A stretch of DNA of 64,000 bases, from NCBI GenBank assembly GCA_963377175.1, contig CAUJNA010003805.1, forward strand, positions 555,001 to 619,000, written 5' to 3'. A model generated the notes under the pieces. That model had not been told where the DNA came from. It made no database searches and saw nothing but the letters and a program-made list of their open reading frames with translations. Of the stretch, positions 1-13,357 are shown piece by piece. This DNA is from Effrenium voratum (lineage: Eukaryota > Sar > Dinophyceae > Suessiales > Symbiodiniaceae). The translations under genes were made by a program, and so were the position numbers. Position 1 is the stretch's first letter, and each line of letters opens with the position of its first letter.

Positions 1-420
1 CAGGGTGCTAGGGCATGCAGCTTGGGTTCTGGTGCAGCTGCTGTTTTGGGGTGTGCAGGTGACGGTGCGGGCGCACTTTTGCAAGATTGACGGCAGGGTG
101 CTAGGGGGCCTGCAGTCTGGGGTGCTGGCGCAGGTGCTGTTTTGGGATGAGGTGCTGGTGATGGTGCGGTTGCATATTTGCGAGATTGACGGCCGGGTGG
201 TTTGGGAGTGCCGTTTGGGGGTGCTGTTCGGGGTGATGGTGCGGATTGTGTTGAGGGGCTGGTGACGTTCGTGGCGTTTTGCGAGATTGACGGTTGGTGC
301 AGGTGCTGTTTTTGGGGGCCGGGTGACGGCCAGGTGTGTTTTTGCGAGATTGACGGCAGGGTGCTAGGGGGCATGCAATTTTGGGATTCTTGTGCAGGTG
401 CTACAATATTTTTGGGATGC
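1..420. repeat. Irregular G/T-rich tandem repeat
   Basis: Units of roughly 60-100 bp recur around the core GAGATTGACGGC followed by AGGGTGCTAGGG and GCAGGTGCTGTTTTGGG. The GATTGACGG core is seen near 85, 183, 283 and 346. Units differ in length and carry indels. The short open frames across it are by-products of repeat composition. No gene is supported here. Confidence 0.6.
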
Positions 421-699
421 TGTTTGGTGTTTGGTTGAGGTGCTGGCGTACAATCGTTGGCACGTGTTTCGCTATCTGGGGTCTATGCTGGTGTATTTTG
501 TTTGGGGGGGTCCCCAATTTGAGTGTTTAGTTTCAAATCCATGGGTTCCCAGCAGTCCAATCAGTGTCCTTGCTGAAGTGTGGAGGATCAGGGTTGCTGC
601 CAACCTTTGAAATGCTGAAAGCAGCGCTGTGAGAGCTGAGTTGTTCCGCATCTTTGAAACATGTCAAAATTTGATTTTGCCCCATCTTTGTGTTGAGTC

Positions 700-1620
700 A
701 TGCAAGGGTTAAATCAGTAAACAAACCAAACAATGACACCCCCAAACAAGGTAGTCACAAGCTCCAGCCCAGATCAAGGTTAGTAGGGGATGGAAATGCC
801 CAACGAAAACACTAAATCCACATTGCAAACACAAACCTCAGTAGTCCAAGATTTCTGAAAAACACAAATAATTCAACACAGAACAACACATGTCAGCACC
901 TATGTCCGGGATGACATTTCCAACAAAAATCCTTCAGTAAATCCAAAGTTCCAAACCGCTTTCAGTAAATGCAGGCAAGTTTCCGCAAACAACTCGAACT
1001 CAAAAAACAACACAGCAAACCAAAAACCCAAACCCAACATGTCAGCAACCAAGATTGCGATCGAAGTTCAAACAGAAGCCCTCACTAAATCCCAAATAAT
1101 AACAACACAACTACGCTCAGGAATCCAAAACCCCAAAACCAAACTCGAGAAACAACAAACACGCGGCAAACAACACGTCAGCAATGATGTCCGGGATGAA
1201 CACTGTGAAAAGTCCTTCAGTTTTTCCACAAATCCACAAAGCCCTCCGTAAATCCCAAAGTCCCAACAAATTCTGGACACTTTTCGACTTTTCGGACTTG
1301 TTTTTTGGAGGTTGCATCTCGGACATAGTTGTTTAATGCTCTCTAGTAATCTTCGCTCCAGAGCAATTTCTTTGTCTAAAGCTAAACACGTCAAATAGTT
1401 GTGCCATGCTTAAATCAGTAACAAACAAAACCATGACAACCCAAAACAAGGTAGGCACAAGCTCCAGCCCAGATCAAGGTTAGTAGCGGACAATCCCCTT
1501 TTGATGCAAAATCCCCAAAACAGTAAATCCAATTTGCACTTAACAACCTCAGTAAATCCACAATCCCCCAGAAGCTATGACTAACATTGCATTCTTTCCA
1601 TAGATTCTGCAAAAATGACA
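700..1620. repeat. Diverged duplicated A/C-rich block
   Basis: A stretch of about 85 bp at 712-795 (AAATCAGTAA..., then CACAAGCTCCAGCCCAGATC, then AAGGTTAGTAG) recurs with a few changes at about 1409-1490. A second pair (TCAGCA...ATGTCCGGGATGA) lies near 893 and 1181. This is an old duplication of non-coding DNA rich in AAATCC and CAGTAAATCC words. No gene seen. Confidence 0.55.
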
Positions 1621-2264
1621 GACTGATACATACATGGCTAAAATACCGTCACAAACCACTGGTTTTTTTTTTGTTCCTGTTTTGCAGCACTCAGGGCGCT
1701 GGCCTCTCCTACAATGACCGGGTAGAAGATGGGTGAACCTTTCATTAGGGACCAGTTTCTTCCGAAGAGTCTATTCCCAAGTCCGACTGTTGTGCGAAAG
1801 GAATAATATGTTCAATCAATAGCACCCGAACCGATAAAGAAAATAAACTAAACACAAAATCAACTATAAACATAATGTCGCGCGCGAGGCACAAAAACCG
1901 CAAGCCATAGGAGACGTGTTCCAAGCCTGAGGGGACTGGGGGCAGGGAGTAGAGGCCATGGAATGTCTGACCCACTGGTCAAGGGCTGAACCCAAGGAAT
2001 CGCGACGAATCCAGTTCCGTTCCCCAGTCCATGGTTGAGTGAATTGGCAATGTCAAGCTGCCAGCCAAGTTCTCGAGTTGTTTGCCTTACCTGTTCTGAC
2101 TCGGCCAAACAACTGTTCAACCTTTGGGGGATGATTGCAAAGACGACACCTTCAATATATATATATATATATATTTCTATATTTTGTGGGGGGGGACTCG
2201 TGTCCGTTCCGTCCAGGCATCGGGAGCTCTACCTGTCTGGCCAGCTCAGCAACTGGCCAGGAAG

Positions 2265-2360
2265 ATCTGTCTCTCTCTCCCTCCCTTGCTCGCTCCCTCC
2301 CCCTCCCCTCCCCCTCCCCTCCCCCTCCCCTCCCCCTCCCCCTCCCCCCCTCTCTCTCTC

Positions 2361-2443
<83 letters not shown>

Positions 2444-2486
2444 TTTTCTCTCTGTGTCTCTCTCTCTCTTTTTGTCTCTCTCTCTT

Positions 2487-2531
<45 letters not shown>

Positions 2532-2582
2532 TTTCTTTGTTTTTTCCTGCCTTCCTTCTTCTTCTTTTTGTTTTGTTTTGCA

Positions 2583-2613
<31 letters not shown>

Positions 2614-2720
2614 TCTCTTGTGTATTATCTTCTCTTTGCTTCTCTCGTTTTCTGGCTCTTCTTCGTTATGTTCGTTTCTCGCAACCTCTCCCTCTTTCTC
2701 TCTCGCTCCTTTCTCTATGC
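2265..2720. repeat. CT microsatellite and pyrimidine tract
   Basis: The plus strand is a long (CT)n / CCCCTCC / TTTCTCTC tract, preceded at 2154-2174 by an (AT)n run. Open frames of 143-271 aa cross it on both strands only because the repeat lacks stops. The stretch 1621-2150 before it shows no gene. Confidence 0.9.
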
Positions 2721-2914
2721 TCTATTTGTGTGCATGCTTGCGCGTGCGCATAGAGTTTTGGGCCTGCGGGTGTCATCTCTATCAGTTTCGACACAGGGTT
2801 GGCCCGGTTGGCATTGGCTGAATCGGGATGGGCTCATTGCAAACGCCTAAGATCCGTGCCACTTTCTCCCGCCTGTCGTACTGGATGTCTCAAAATGAGG
2901 ATTCACCATGACAC

Positions 2915-3150
2915 GTGCGCATACACACACACACACCACGCAGGCACACAGAGCGATAGATGAGAGACAAGGCATGCAGACACACCGGCTCACAGACACA
3001 CAGACGCACAGAGACACGCGAACATGGATACACACATACTAATATGCATACACACAAACAAACACACCAACTACAAACACTAAGACAAACACAAAAGGAC
3101 AAACACTGATGCAAACAAACACGTGTACCAACACAGACTATCACAAGCAC
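2915..3150. repeat. CA-rich degenerate microsatellite
   Basis: ACACAC and ACAAACACA words dominate (CACACACACACA near 2923, then CAGACACACA-type words to about 3140). Antisense open frames here encode only Cys/Val runs and are rejected as genes. Confidence 0.8.
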
Positions 3151-5597
3151 AGAGATGAGAGACAATTTGGGCCCCACAGCTTTCTGCACATTGAGGTCTC
3201 CATGGATTTGCATGGCCTCGAAAGGTACACACCTTCATGCCTCCATCGTGGATAAGACCAACGAGGTGTTGAGCGACGAGGGAAAGCTTAAGACCCTCCT
3301 GTACTCAATGCACCTGGACTACCCGCAAATGGGAACGCCGATCCAAAGGTGAAACGGCAGCGAAAGAAGCGGAGCGCGGAGCGCACGTCGAGCAAGCGCT
3401 TCTCGGCCTTCATTTTCCGCGGCGAGGGTGCGTGGAGTTTTGAAGTGTCACTCCTTGCTCCCATGCAGACCACCTGGTTGGTGGCAATTCAATAAACAAT
3501 CGCCCACACGTTGGCTGTGTTTCTTTGCACCTTTGCCGGTTGTTGGTGATGCCGTGCATCGCGGCTGATGCAGAGGCAGCTCCGGCGCATGAACTTTGGT
3601 TGTGTGCTGTGCGCTGCATTGAATTCCCCATTTAAGCTAAGCTAGTTCTGGAACAGAGGGGGCGTGGCCACTGTGGGCTGGTTTGTTGGTTTGACAAAAG
3701 CTGTGCTTCTTCGCAGACTCTATTCTGCATTTTTTTTAAAGCATTCGTGTACTCAGAAGGGTGACCCTGCAGGGTGAACATTTGAGCGCGGATCGCTCGG
3801 AAATAAATAATGGGCGCTTTGGTCTCCACCCAGCCCTCTTACATGGATCTATCTCAGGCACTCTTTTCAGGTCGGTTTTAAAGGGAACTCATGGAACATC
3901 AACCATGTTGCAGGGGTCCGTTGTGCCCTTGGCTGCAGCCCGCCCCGCGCCGTTTTCCGTGTTGCGCAGCAATTGCTGCGCGGTTTTGGATCGCTGGGCA
4001 AAAGCCCTGGCTGAAAAGTGGTCGAACCTTCGGAGCGGCTGCTTCTTGGGGGTGTCCCCCGCGCCGGAAGGTTGCATGTGCTCGGCATGTAGTGAGGAAC
4101 TGGCTGGTTCGCCAATGATTCATTTGGGGACATGTCTTTATTGGGAAGCACATAGTTTGGATGGTTGCCAATTGAGTCGGTAGTGTCATGTTCTCAATTT
4201 GTGCGCACGTCAGGTGTTGGAGTATGAACGACATGTTGCGATCAGAGCAATAATTTTGTCTTAGCTCTTCCCGGCCCTACTTTTCGGAACTCCCGAACTT
4301 ACCCACTGCCCAACTCAGCTCTCACAACCCACCAATTGTTCAGCTACTTCCCGGCCCAGCTGTCACGTATGTTTCCTCCACCCTTGACGATGCTCACCTC
4401 AGCATGTCAGATCAAGATTTGCCATTTGCAGCTCTTTTCACGAAAGGTAGTCAAGGAGGCTAGCTTGAGTTTGTCCTTGCGTGAGGGGATCTGGGGGTCG
4501 GCCCGGCCACAACACCAATGAAATATCGGCCCCCCGCTTTCGACTCCCCCCTGGTCCGCCCTCTCCCCCCCCGCCTCTGCGTGCCTGATTGGCAGCTTCG
4601 CTCCTTTTTCAGCTCTTTTGGCTCGCTTCACTTCACACTTCGGTCTGCTTTTCGCACCGTTTTGCTCGTCAAGTCACGGTGCACCTTGTCCCTTGCTCGC
4701 TTCGTCAGTGCCCAATGTACATGGTCAACAAGTACTTCCCCTTTTCGCGGAACGGACATTGCCTCTTAACATAGTCAAGCTGTTGGGCTCCATGCGCACC
4801 CGAATGGTATTCGATGCAAGCCCCTTCCTTTGATTAGGGGGACCACTTTACGGTATCCTACCTTTCGTGTCACCCCTTCTCAAGCTAGGTCATGCTAAAG
4901 GGCCACAGAACTGTGCATGGGACCCTGGCCATTGCCATGAAGCACTTTGCCCTGGCCTGCAGGACATGGAACAAAACGATGAAAGAATCCTTACGTCTTT
5001 CTTGACACATTTAGACCCTCGCTGAAATTGAGTTTGCTTGAATGGCCGGGCAGTTGAAAACCCCATAGGATGCTTCACGCAGGATCCATCCCTTAAGTCG
5101 CACTCCTTAAATCAGGGTAATCTAATTTCGTGCAGGTGGAAAGTGTGTTGTACAAGTTATCCTACGAGATGGGCCTATCAACCAGAGCCAACAAATGCAA
5201 ACTGGTTGGTTGACAAACATAGTGCCTAGTTTGGGACCCTTAGTCCCTCTCTCCATGGCTCATATTCTCACTCTCTCCCTCTTTCCCTTTTTCCCTCTCT
5301 CCCTGTCGGTCACGCTTGGCCGGTGGTCCAGTAATACAGGTCCTCAAATGTCCCCCTGTTTTGCAGCAACAGTGGCTTTATTTTGTTGAAGAACCCAATC
5401 CCCCCCCCCCCTCCCCCGAGAAAAAAAAAAAAAAAAAAGATAAAAAACAACGGCGAACGTGTTCTCCTTTTGGTTTCCCACCTCCCTTTTCGGATTGGGA
5501 CCCCTCCCCCCAAAAAATCAAATAGGGCGAAATGGTTTTTCGGTGGTTTCCTTCACCCCCACCCCAAAACGGGGGTACCACCTCCCTGCAGTTCCGC
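3151..5597. other. Gene-poor stretch
   Basis: No open frame with protein-like composition, recognised domain or convincing splice pattern was found. It contains a C/A homopolymer pair at 5400-5439 (poly-C then poly-A) and pyrimidine-rich tracts near 5260-5300. It could be intron or intergenic DNA of a large dinoflagellate genome. Confidence 0.5.
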
Positions 5598-5698
5598 GCG
5601 CCCTAGGCATCCGGCCATCGAAGCCTTCGAGGCCACGCTGACCCGGGGCCGCTGGAAGCGCGGCTGGGGCGAAGCGCCCTGGGAGCCCGGGGCCTAGC
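5598..5698 (+). other. Possible terminal exon (GC-rich island)
   Basis: A GC-rich block follows a pyrimidine-rich acceptor-like CCTCCCTGCAG. One frame encodes a balanced, Trp/Arg-containing peptide (motifs EAFEATLTRGRWKRG and GEAPWEPG) ending at a TAG at about 5695-5697. Base composition differs sharply from the AT/G-tract flanks. This could be the last exon of a host gene whose other exons I cannot place, or chance. Confidence 0.25.
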
Positions 5699-5699
5699 G

Positions 5700-6160
5700 A
5701 ACATTTCTTCGAGGGGGTCGTCTCAAAGGGACGGGGCACCCCCGCACAAGCGATGTGTGGAGTGCTTTTCATCCTTTGGTTTCCGTAAAGGGGTTCCCCC
5801 CCCCCACAAAAAGAAGATGTGTGCTTTTTATCCATTGGTTTCCCTTGAAAAAAGGCTTCCCCAAAAGGGGGTTCCCCTTAAAAAAAATAGCAACACCCAT
5901 AGAGGCTGGGTCCAGTAGTGTCCAGTAGGCTCTTTTCGCCTCTAGATGACCAATGAAGCGTAGAAGCTTGGTGTTGGGTCCTCTTGTTTGTCCAGGGACG
6001 ACTGACCCTTGTGAAAGCGGGCATTCAGAGCTGGAAGCATCCAGGGCCAAAATTCCTGAGCGGGACAGGCCTGACCTCGGACCTTGTTCTTGGCTCCCTT
6101 GGCCTCTCCCTGCCTGACTCGGACCTTTTCACGGCTTGTCCCCCTATTGTCGGAAAGCGT
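5700..6160. other. Non-coding stretch with GGTTTCCCTT motif
   Basis: Contains one copy of the recurring word GGTTTCCCTTGAAA (5837-5850) between several CCCC/AAAA runs. No gene seen. Confidence 0.4.
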
Positions 6161-6247
6161 CCATGGAAGTGGACAGAGAGATTCCCCAAAAAGGAAAAGG
6201 AGTCTTCCACAACCCTCCCATCAGCTTCCATTGTTGGAGGGAGGGTA
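6161..6247. mobile_element. Small inverted-repeat (MITE-like) element
   Basis: The left arm contains CCATGGAAGTGGACAG. The right arm contains TCAGCTTCCATTGTTGGAGG followed by GAGGGTA. The arms resemble, in inverted order, those of the cleaner copy at 13358-13454. The element is about 87 bp and has no coding capacity. Family membership is inferred from the shared GGAAGTGGACAG and GGAGGGAGGGTA words. Confidence 0.5.
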
Positions 6248-7369
6248 AGTCACTTTGCTTGAAGCTTTTTCAACCTCTCAATCTTAGTGTCGCAAAGTGG
6301 GTTGCCCGAGGTTCCGGCCGCCGGGGGCAGTGCTGGCGGCTGCGTTGCAGGCGAACCGTGGAGTCTTGGGCTGGGTGGGGGCTTGCGGCGGGAGCTTGTT
6401 CGTGGTTGTCCAGTGCCACTCTTTCCTTTTGCGGATGGGATGGGGGCTGGGGGGGAGGGGAGGGGGCCCAAATAAGCCCCAAATAAGCCCCAAATAAGGC
6501 CGGCTCCCCTCCCCCCCTCCCGCCCTCCCCAGGGTTTATCAGGATGAGTTTCCGCTTAAAACCAGGAAAGGAGCCTCTTTTGTGTTTCCCCCCCATGGCC
6601 ATTCAGACAAGCAAGGCAAGAGATCACCTGCAAGAGGCAGTTGCTGATACAAAGAAAATCACACACTCCTCCTTGCATGGCAAGTTCTGGTTTGCACCAC
6701 CATTGTGACTGGGATGGTGGGGGTTTGCCCTAGAAGCACGGCTGCAATCTGCTAACTGAGTCATTCAGTGAGAGATGAGCCTGCAAGTGTGTGTGTGCAT
6801 ACCATCTTTCGAGAAAGAACAGCAAACCATCCGAGTGTTTCCAAGTGGACCGTACTGTGTTTTCAGTGGTCGAAGTGAGAAAGTGAGATCTTATCCTTTG
6901 GACCTAGCGCTTGGTTATCATGAGACACCCGCAAAAGAAGGGATCTTTGACAGGTGCTTGAAAGGACATGTGCCAAACTACATCGGGGCTCGTGATATGC
7001 GGGTCAACATTCAGGCAAGAAGCCGCATGAGATGCGAGAACAACATTGCTATTTCAGGGGCAACGGAAAAGATCTCAGTAACTACTGTAGGCCCAGCAAA
7101 CACTTGCTAGCATGGCCTACCAAACATAAATGTGGTTCTTTTGGGCGGACTGCTTTTCCATAGTCAGAGAGTGCGACCCCAGCCCTTTTTGAGATGGTGG
7201 TAGTTTCCGTCCACTTCCATTGTGGGAGAGGACAGCTGTCGCAAGGGTTACTACTTTAGAGCCTCCGGCTCAGTCCGCCGACATTGCACAGCTGCGTATC
7301 CTTCTAAGTTCCCCTGCATTAAGCCGAGGCAGGGTTTGCCCATTGCAGCGTCATTTCCCCCGAGTTGCC
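6248..7369. other. No supported gene; MITE half-copy at ~7210
   Basis: One 111-codon open frame (6775-7110, plus strand) has mixed composition but no recognised domain, and it opens inside a TGTG run, so it is not called. A single arm of the inverted-repeat family (CCGTCCACTTCCATTGTGGG) lies at about 7208-7227. Confidence 0.4.
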
Positions 7370-7820
7370 TCTATGTCCGTGCACTTCCCCTTCATATCCC
7401 CTTTGTTGTCGCTTTGCTACCCCTTCAAATTTCATGCGTTTCCCCTTGATTTCCCCTTCATTTCCCCCTTTTCCTTTTCATGTCCCGTCATTTCCTCTCA
7501 TTTCCATGGCCCCGGAATTTCCTTCAGTTTGTCCTTTTCCCCTTTCGGCTTCACTTCCTATGTCCCCTTCATGTCCAGTCCTTTCCCGACATCTCCCTCC
7601 ATTCCCTCCGTTCATTTCCCCTTCACTGTCTTTCATTCCCTTTGTTTCCCCTTCATTCCGCCTTCATTTCTTGTTCCTTTCCCCTTCATGTCCCTTTCAG
7701 TTTCCCTTCGTTTCCTCCCCTTCATTTTCCCTTCATTTCCCTGGCATTTCCACTGCATTTCCCCTGCATTTCCCCTTCATTTCCATGCATTTCCCCCGAA
7801 TTTCCCCGTCACTCTTGAAC
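7370..7820. repeat. Pyrimidine-rich CATTTCCCCTT array
   Basis: The plus strand is an imperfect array of TTTCCCCTTCATTTCCC-like words (period about 12-25 bp). All three forward frames stay open and give Pro/Phe/Ser-rich strings, which marks this as simple-sequence DNA rather than a gene. Confidence 0.75.
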
Positions 7821-10800
7821 GGTTTTGCCAAAAGGATGCCAAGCACCAGAGTGTTTTTCAGCCTGGAGGAGGCCAAGTTCCACTGTGGCGCTCACCAACA
7901 ATACAGACCAAAAGACGAAAGACGGTAGTTTTCAACGTTTTCGCGAAAAGGCGGTCGAACAAACCCCGCGGTTCTCACTGTTTTCGGCAAAAGGAGGCGC
8001 AAGACCTGAGCCCGCAGAGAGCCGGCGGGGGATTCGAGCCTGCGACACCTGTTTTTTCACACCGGCTCCCGTAAGACTATTTTATAGGGGAACGTCGTCA
8101 CTTCCCCCCCCCCCCCCCCTCAAAACCCTTCGTTTCAGACGTGTCCCCGGTGGTTATCCTTTATTCTCTCTTAGGTGTCCAACACGCCGAACAAGGTTGG
8201 CGGATTCTGACGCGGGTTTGCCATCCGTTTTCTTGGGCATATAGAAGGGGTTTGATCGGGTCCACATTGGTGGCTTGACTGCCATCGATGTTGTGTCAGT
8301 TTGGAAAACATATGGAACTCTAGTGGCTTCAGGTTGGCTCTAGTCATGTAGCAGCGCCGTCTATTTCCCAAAAGGACACCTAGGTTTACCGCCACCAGCC
8401 CTCGACCACAATCAGGGCCAAGATGAGTCGGCCACTGCCGCGGCCTACCGGTTTCTTGCGGGAACCTCAGGACCTAAGCAGAGGTGGAATTTCAAAGTAA
8501 CGCAAAGGGCTTCGACTGTGGGAGAGTTGTGGTTGTACGTATCTCGGTCTTTGTACTCAACAATTTGACTTGTTGTTTGTGTTGCGACATTCTCCTTTGT
8601 AGCACCTGTGGGTGTTGAAAAGATGGGCATCAGATAATTCCATGAGTTGTTGGTTGAACGGTGTTTCAATAAACGCTGGCCGTTGGGTGCCTGAGCACTT
8701 GCCAACAATACTTGGAACGCCATGCGCCATTCAATTCATCCAGCCGTTTTGAAACAAGGATTGTTTGTTCGCTTCTTGCTGCACCGATGAAGCCTGCGTG
8801 GGGTTTATTCAGATTTCGGCCTCTGCCTGTCCGCTGAACCACAATGCCCTTGAGAGGCCAGGGGCTCACTAAGTTTCAAGCGCCAAACACCGGAGAGGAA
8901 AGACTCATCTGTCTTTTTGTTAATTTGTCTAGAAACAAATATCTTGACTGCACATGCCAGTCCATGACCGAAAAGCATTCCTTGCTCGGGAATGAGCAAG
9001 ACTGAGGATGCAAAGCAGCACACCTACCCCCCAATGGCTGACTCTGGCGACACCGCCCGAGGTGTCCACTCTGTCGGGCTCTTTGTGCGCCTCCTTCGAA
9101 GGCCGGCGTCCATTTCCCACGATGCTCTGGCGCTTTGCGCCCCTCTCGTACGAATTGTTTTTCGTGTTTGGGTGGCGTATGGCCCGCCCCTGAGCGTGAT
9201 TTTTTTCTGGTTTGGTTTGGTCTGCTTTTGTGGGTTAGGTTTGAGGGGCTGGTTCGCATAGGTTTCACCTGTCTGGGGCAAGACCTTATTTGGTTGGGTC
9301 CAGGTTTGGGCTGATTGGAGCCCATAGCGTTCACGTGCTGGGCACGCACACCCCACCGCCATTCATGAAACCTGCTGGTAGGGAGGGACACTCATTCTTG
9401 TATGAGTCGAAGGGCAGAAGTTTGGGGAAACAACTCCGCTCCGCTCACACCTAACGAACAAAGCAGCTGTATGGCAGGTTGCCTTGCCGTTGCTGCTGCG
9501 GCTGACAAATCAAAGGAATAGGAAGCTCCCCCCCCCTCGAAGAAACATGGTTATCCAATGAATGTGGGCCTCAACCAATGCTCCCGATTCCAGGGCAGCC
9601 CAGCTAGGCCAAACGCGAGAGACTCAACAGACGAATCGCCAATTTGGCGAATTCGATTCCCCAAAAGGTTCCCCTGCAAAGTCCGGAAAGCCGCCGCCCA
9701 GGCATGGACCCTGCGCTCTCTAGCGCGGAGACGGTGGAAACGGAGGGCAAGGCATCCAGGCGCGATTTCAAGGGGGGCAGGGGTTTGCATGTCGTCAAGC
9801 AGACCAAAGTGACCATTTTCGAAGTCAGGTTGCCATTTGTCATCTTGGCACATGATGGAAGGGGGCATATGGAAAACATTCACTGCCAGTTCATGTAACG
9901 GGAATGCCATCGGGCTCATTTTGCAAATTGTACGGTTGTTCTCAGTACGGTGGGGAGTTGCTCGTTCCTCTTGGGGCCTTCCAGAAGCAATGGCATGTAC
10001 GCGAAGGCGCTCTTCACGCACATTCAGAAGCTTTGCCCGCAGCACATATGTATAAACGTTTGAGTGAACATATGTTCTGTATGTGTGTATATATATATAT
10101 ACACATGCATATACGCTTGTATGCATGCATGCGCATGTTCATCCATGTTTGCAGTGTTTGCATGACGCTACTTGTTGCACCAACATAGTGCAGTGCAAGC
10201 CGCACGACCTGAGCATAAATATTCCTTCTGGAAGAGTGCAGTTCAATCAATCCTGAGGACGGGCTACTCATTCAGGAGTTCGCAGCCGCATCATTTCCGA
10301 CAACGTCCCGTCGGATGAATCTAGGGACGGGTGACTCACGAAATGTCCCACCAATCAGGGGCACTCGTGGCATGGGTGTGTCCTAAGAGTTAAACCTTGT
10401 GTGTCTCAGCTCCGTGCTTGCATGGAGCAAGAGGTGAACTCCGTTGGCTTCGGCGTCCAAAGTGTTGCTTAGAGCAAGGGCTCGAACAAGCGCGATGCAA
10501 CGTTCATCGGCTACCGGCCAAGAGGTTGCTTTTTACAGGGAGGCCACGAATCTTAGTGGGAACACACTCGAAATTGGTTGGTGGACATGAACCTCCATGC
10601 AAATGGTGTGAGCCCAGCTCCTCTCAATATGCCGAACATGAGCAGAGCGAAAAGACCTCCCTTTCAATTCCCCGTTTGAAAAGGGCTGAATGCCCCAAAT
10701 CTGTCACTGTGTACTCGAAATGTTGGCACCATGCAGATCAGCAGCCAGCCCCAAAGGTTGGCAGACATATTTTTGCTAACGACTAGCAGCTTGAAGCCCG

Positions 10801-13357
10801 CATTTGGCCAGGGTAAACGTTGAAAAGGGACACAAATCAGTGCTGGTCGCCCAAGTAGCACTTGCAAGATTGACAACTGTCACACAAAGAAACAGTCGGG
10901 TGTCCGAACACGACGCAGTTCGTCATGGAATTCGTCCCTTTTGTGGGGTGGCATAGTTGCAACAGGCCATGCCGTTGATTGCGGCTTCGTCCAAATCCGA
11001 CTGGCGGGTTTTCCTTTCTGATCTACTTTATTTGGGTGCTAAACAGCTGGTCAGATTTAATGTACTACCCGAAGGGAAGCCCAAAGAGGCTGGGTACTTG
11101 TTTTGTCCAGACCCCCAATTTAGCACAAGTCCCACCCCAAAGGTTGACTGACTCGCTGGTTACCCGGGATGGCCACGTTTAGGAGTCAAAAGGTAACCCG
11201 GCGATCCGTTTTGGCCGGTTACCATTGGGAGCAATGTGAGAAATGGGACTGATCCTTGCCACCTGGCACCCCGTCTGGCTTTTTTTCTTTTTCCGGTCAA
11301 ACTCCCGTATTTGGCCGTACTTGCTCGGCTGGCCATGTGTTTCCGGTCATTTGGGTAAATTACCCGTATGAAACCCATGTTTTTTCGACATGTTGTTTAA
11401 AAAAAAGCCCGTAAAAAACAGGGTTCTCACATATTTCTTTGATTACCCCCCAAAGGAATGCTCAAACCGGGTTTGCCTCTTCAGGGGAAATCCACCACCC
11501 CAGGGTTGCATATTAGCCTTGAGGGGAATCTAAAACATGGAGCCCGGAAAACGAGGTGTTCCTGTGTGTGTGTGTGTCAAAATAGTGATTCGGACCCTGG
11601 TTTCCCAATGCCCTTTCCCCCTTAATTTAAATCGACCCCAAACCTTTCGAACGCCCATTGCGCTCAACATTGAACTCAGTGCTCTCAAAATGAGCTTAAC
11701 CCAACCCCCAAACACTGGTACGCTCAAAACGCAAAAACCAACCGGCACAACACACACACATACCACCAAACTACCTCCACTTCTCAGTACGCTGGGGGAG
11801 CTTTCTCGCACGCTCCGAAACCGGCGAGAGGCTCCAGAGCTCCAACACGGGGGCGCGCCCGCTGCGGCTTCCGGACGCCTGGCAAACGGAACACAGCGGC
11901 CAAAGCTTGCGCCTGGCGCGAGCCTCGGAGCGAGACGAAGGAAGGTCCCTGGCTTGGGGATCCCCGGTGAGTTCTCTGGGTGAATTCCATTTGCCTGTAG
12001 AAGTAACCAAGGGAACCACCCCTCAAAAATGAAAAGGAAAATAGTAGGTTACATAGAGGTGTTATTTTGGGTGTGTCCTGTTGCTAGGATTTGGGCCGGC
12101 ACCCAAAACGGCAACTCGGTTTTCCGGTTGGTTTCCCTTAAAAGGGCACAGCCCAAAACAGGGGTACCGCCAACAAAAAGACACGCCCAAGTCTGGTTTG
12201 TGAATCGAAAATTTGCCCAGCTTTTCTCACCAAAGATTAGAACAATGAGCAGAGCTGCGTTTGATAATTTTCCCAAACTCCGTTGCGAGCCCAGGTTTAT
12301 TGGCTCCCTGCCTGATGTGGTTCTTGTTTTTTTTTGGGCATCTAATGAGGCCACGCTACCCTACGAGCCGGTGTGCACCGAGAACTTGACGCCCTGGCTC
12401 AAGTTGTTGCCCTGCGGCCGGGGGGCTCGCTGGGCTGGCTGGGCTCACGGGGCTCGCGGGCTCGCGGGCTTCGAATCGCAATGAGATTCGTGGCATTTGA
12501 AACCCATGGGCTTCGATGTTCGCATTGTTTTCTTTCTTTCTCCCTTTAAAATACACAGGAAAGTCGCAGACGCACCCTGGGGCTTGAGAGCCATGAGTGG
12601 CCTCTTGGAGGGCCCTCCAACCTTTGGCGCACAGGGGGACCGAGTTGGAGCCAAGTGGACCGAGGCGCTTGCGCCACGGCCCCTGGGTCATGAAGCCAGC
12701 TTTTGCTGCCAAACCGTGCGGGGTGAGTAAAGGCTTGGTAGATGATGCGTCGTTTCCATGAAAGGGAAACATCAGGGAACAGCGCTTCTGCTTATGGGGA
12801 GAGTGATTGAGGGCCATATCCTGAGCCAACCTCCTCTCCTAACACCACCCAGAGCAGGAGACTGACATGATTGGTTTAGCGCCCGTATCTAAAACAGGAG
12901 CCGGGTGGGAAAAACCAAAAGCTTGACAGTGGTGCGGATGGCACAGACAAACATCAGCTCTGCAACTCTCCTCACAGTCGCGCTTAAAATATCGGGGTTC
13001 ACTAACCAACAACAAATCCCAATGTAAGCAACTATTATTAACTTACGATTACCATTGGAGCACCTGGAACAAACTTCCTTGTGTGTTCACAAAGTGAATC
13101 TTGCATAAGGACATCCAAAGCGGTCTTGTTACCCCAGATGTTCGGAGAAGCATGGCTGAGAAGGTTTGTCATTGTCTTTCTTTTAGATCCCCAAAAATGT
13201 GGTTTTCCTTCTGATTTACAACCAACCAAATGAGGAGTCCCCCCCAAAAAAAACACCCGAAATTCGACGGTGTGCCGATTTCTGCGCGGAGGCCCCACGT
13301 ACGGTCAAACTGGGCTTTGGTTTTCTTGTGGTTTCCCTTTAAACAAACTCAAGAAGG
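7821..13357. other. Gene-poor stretch
   Basis: No protein with recognisable features on either strand. There is an AT/GT microsatellite with ATGCATGC words at about 10080-10140, poly-C at 8105-8119, a short TG run at 11564-11577 and a GGTTTCCCTT word at 12130. Open frames of up to 191 aa exist but show no domain and no conserved composition. Confidence 0.45.

Noticed and set aside
8018..8050. GGGGATTCGAGCCTGCG as a minus-strand tRNA T-arm
   Set aside because: The reverse complement gives a T-loop-like CTCGAAT, but the five stem pairs fail and no acceptor or anticodon arm fits.
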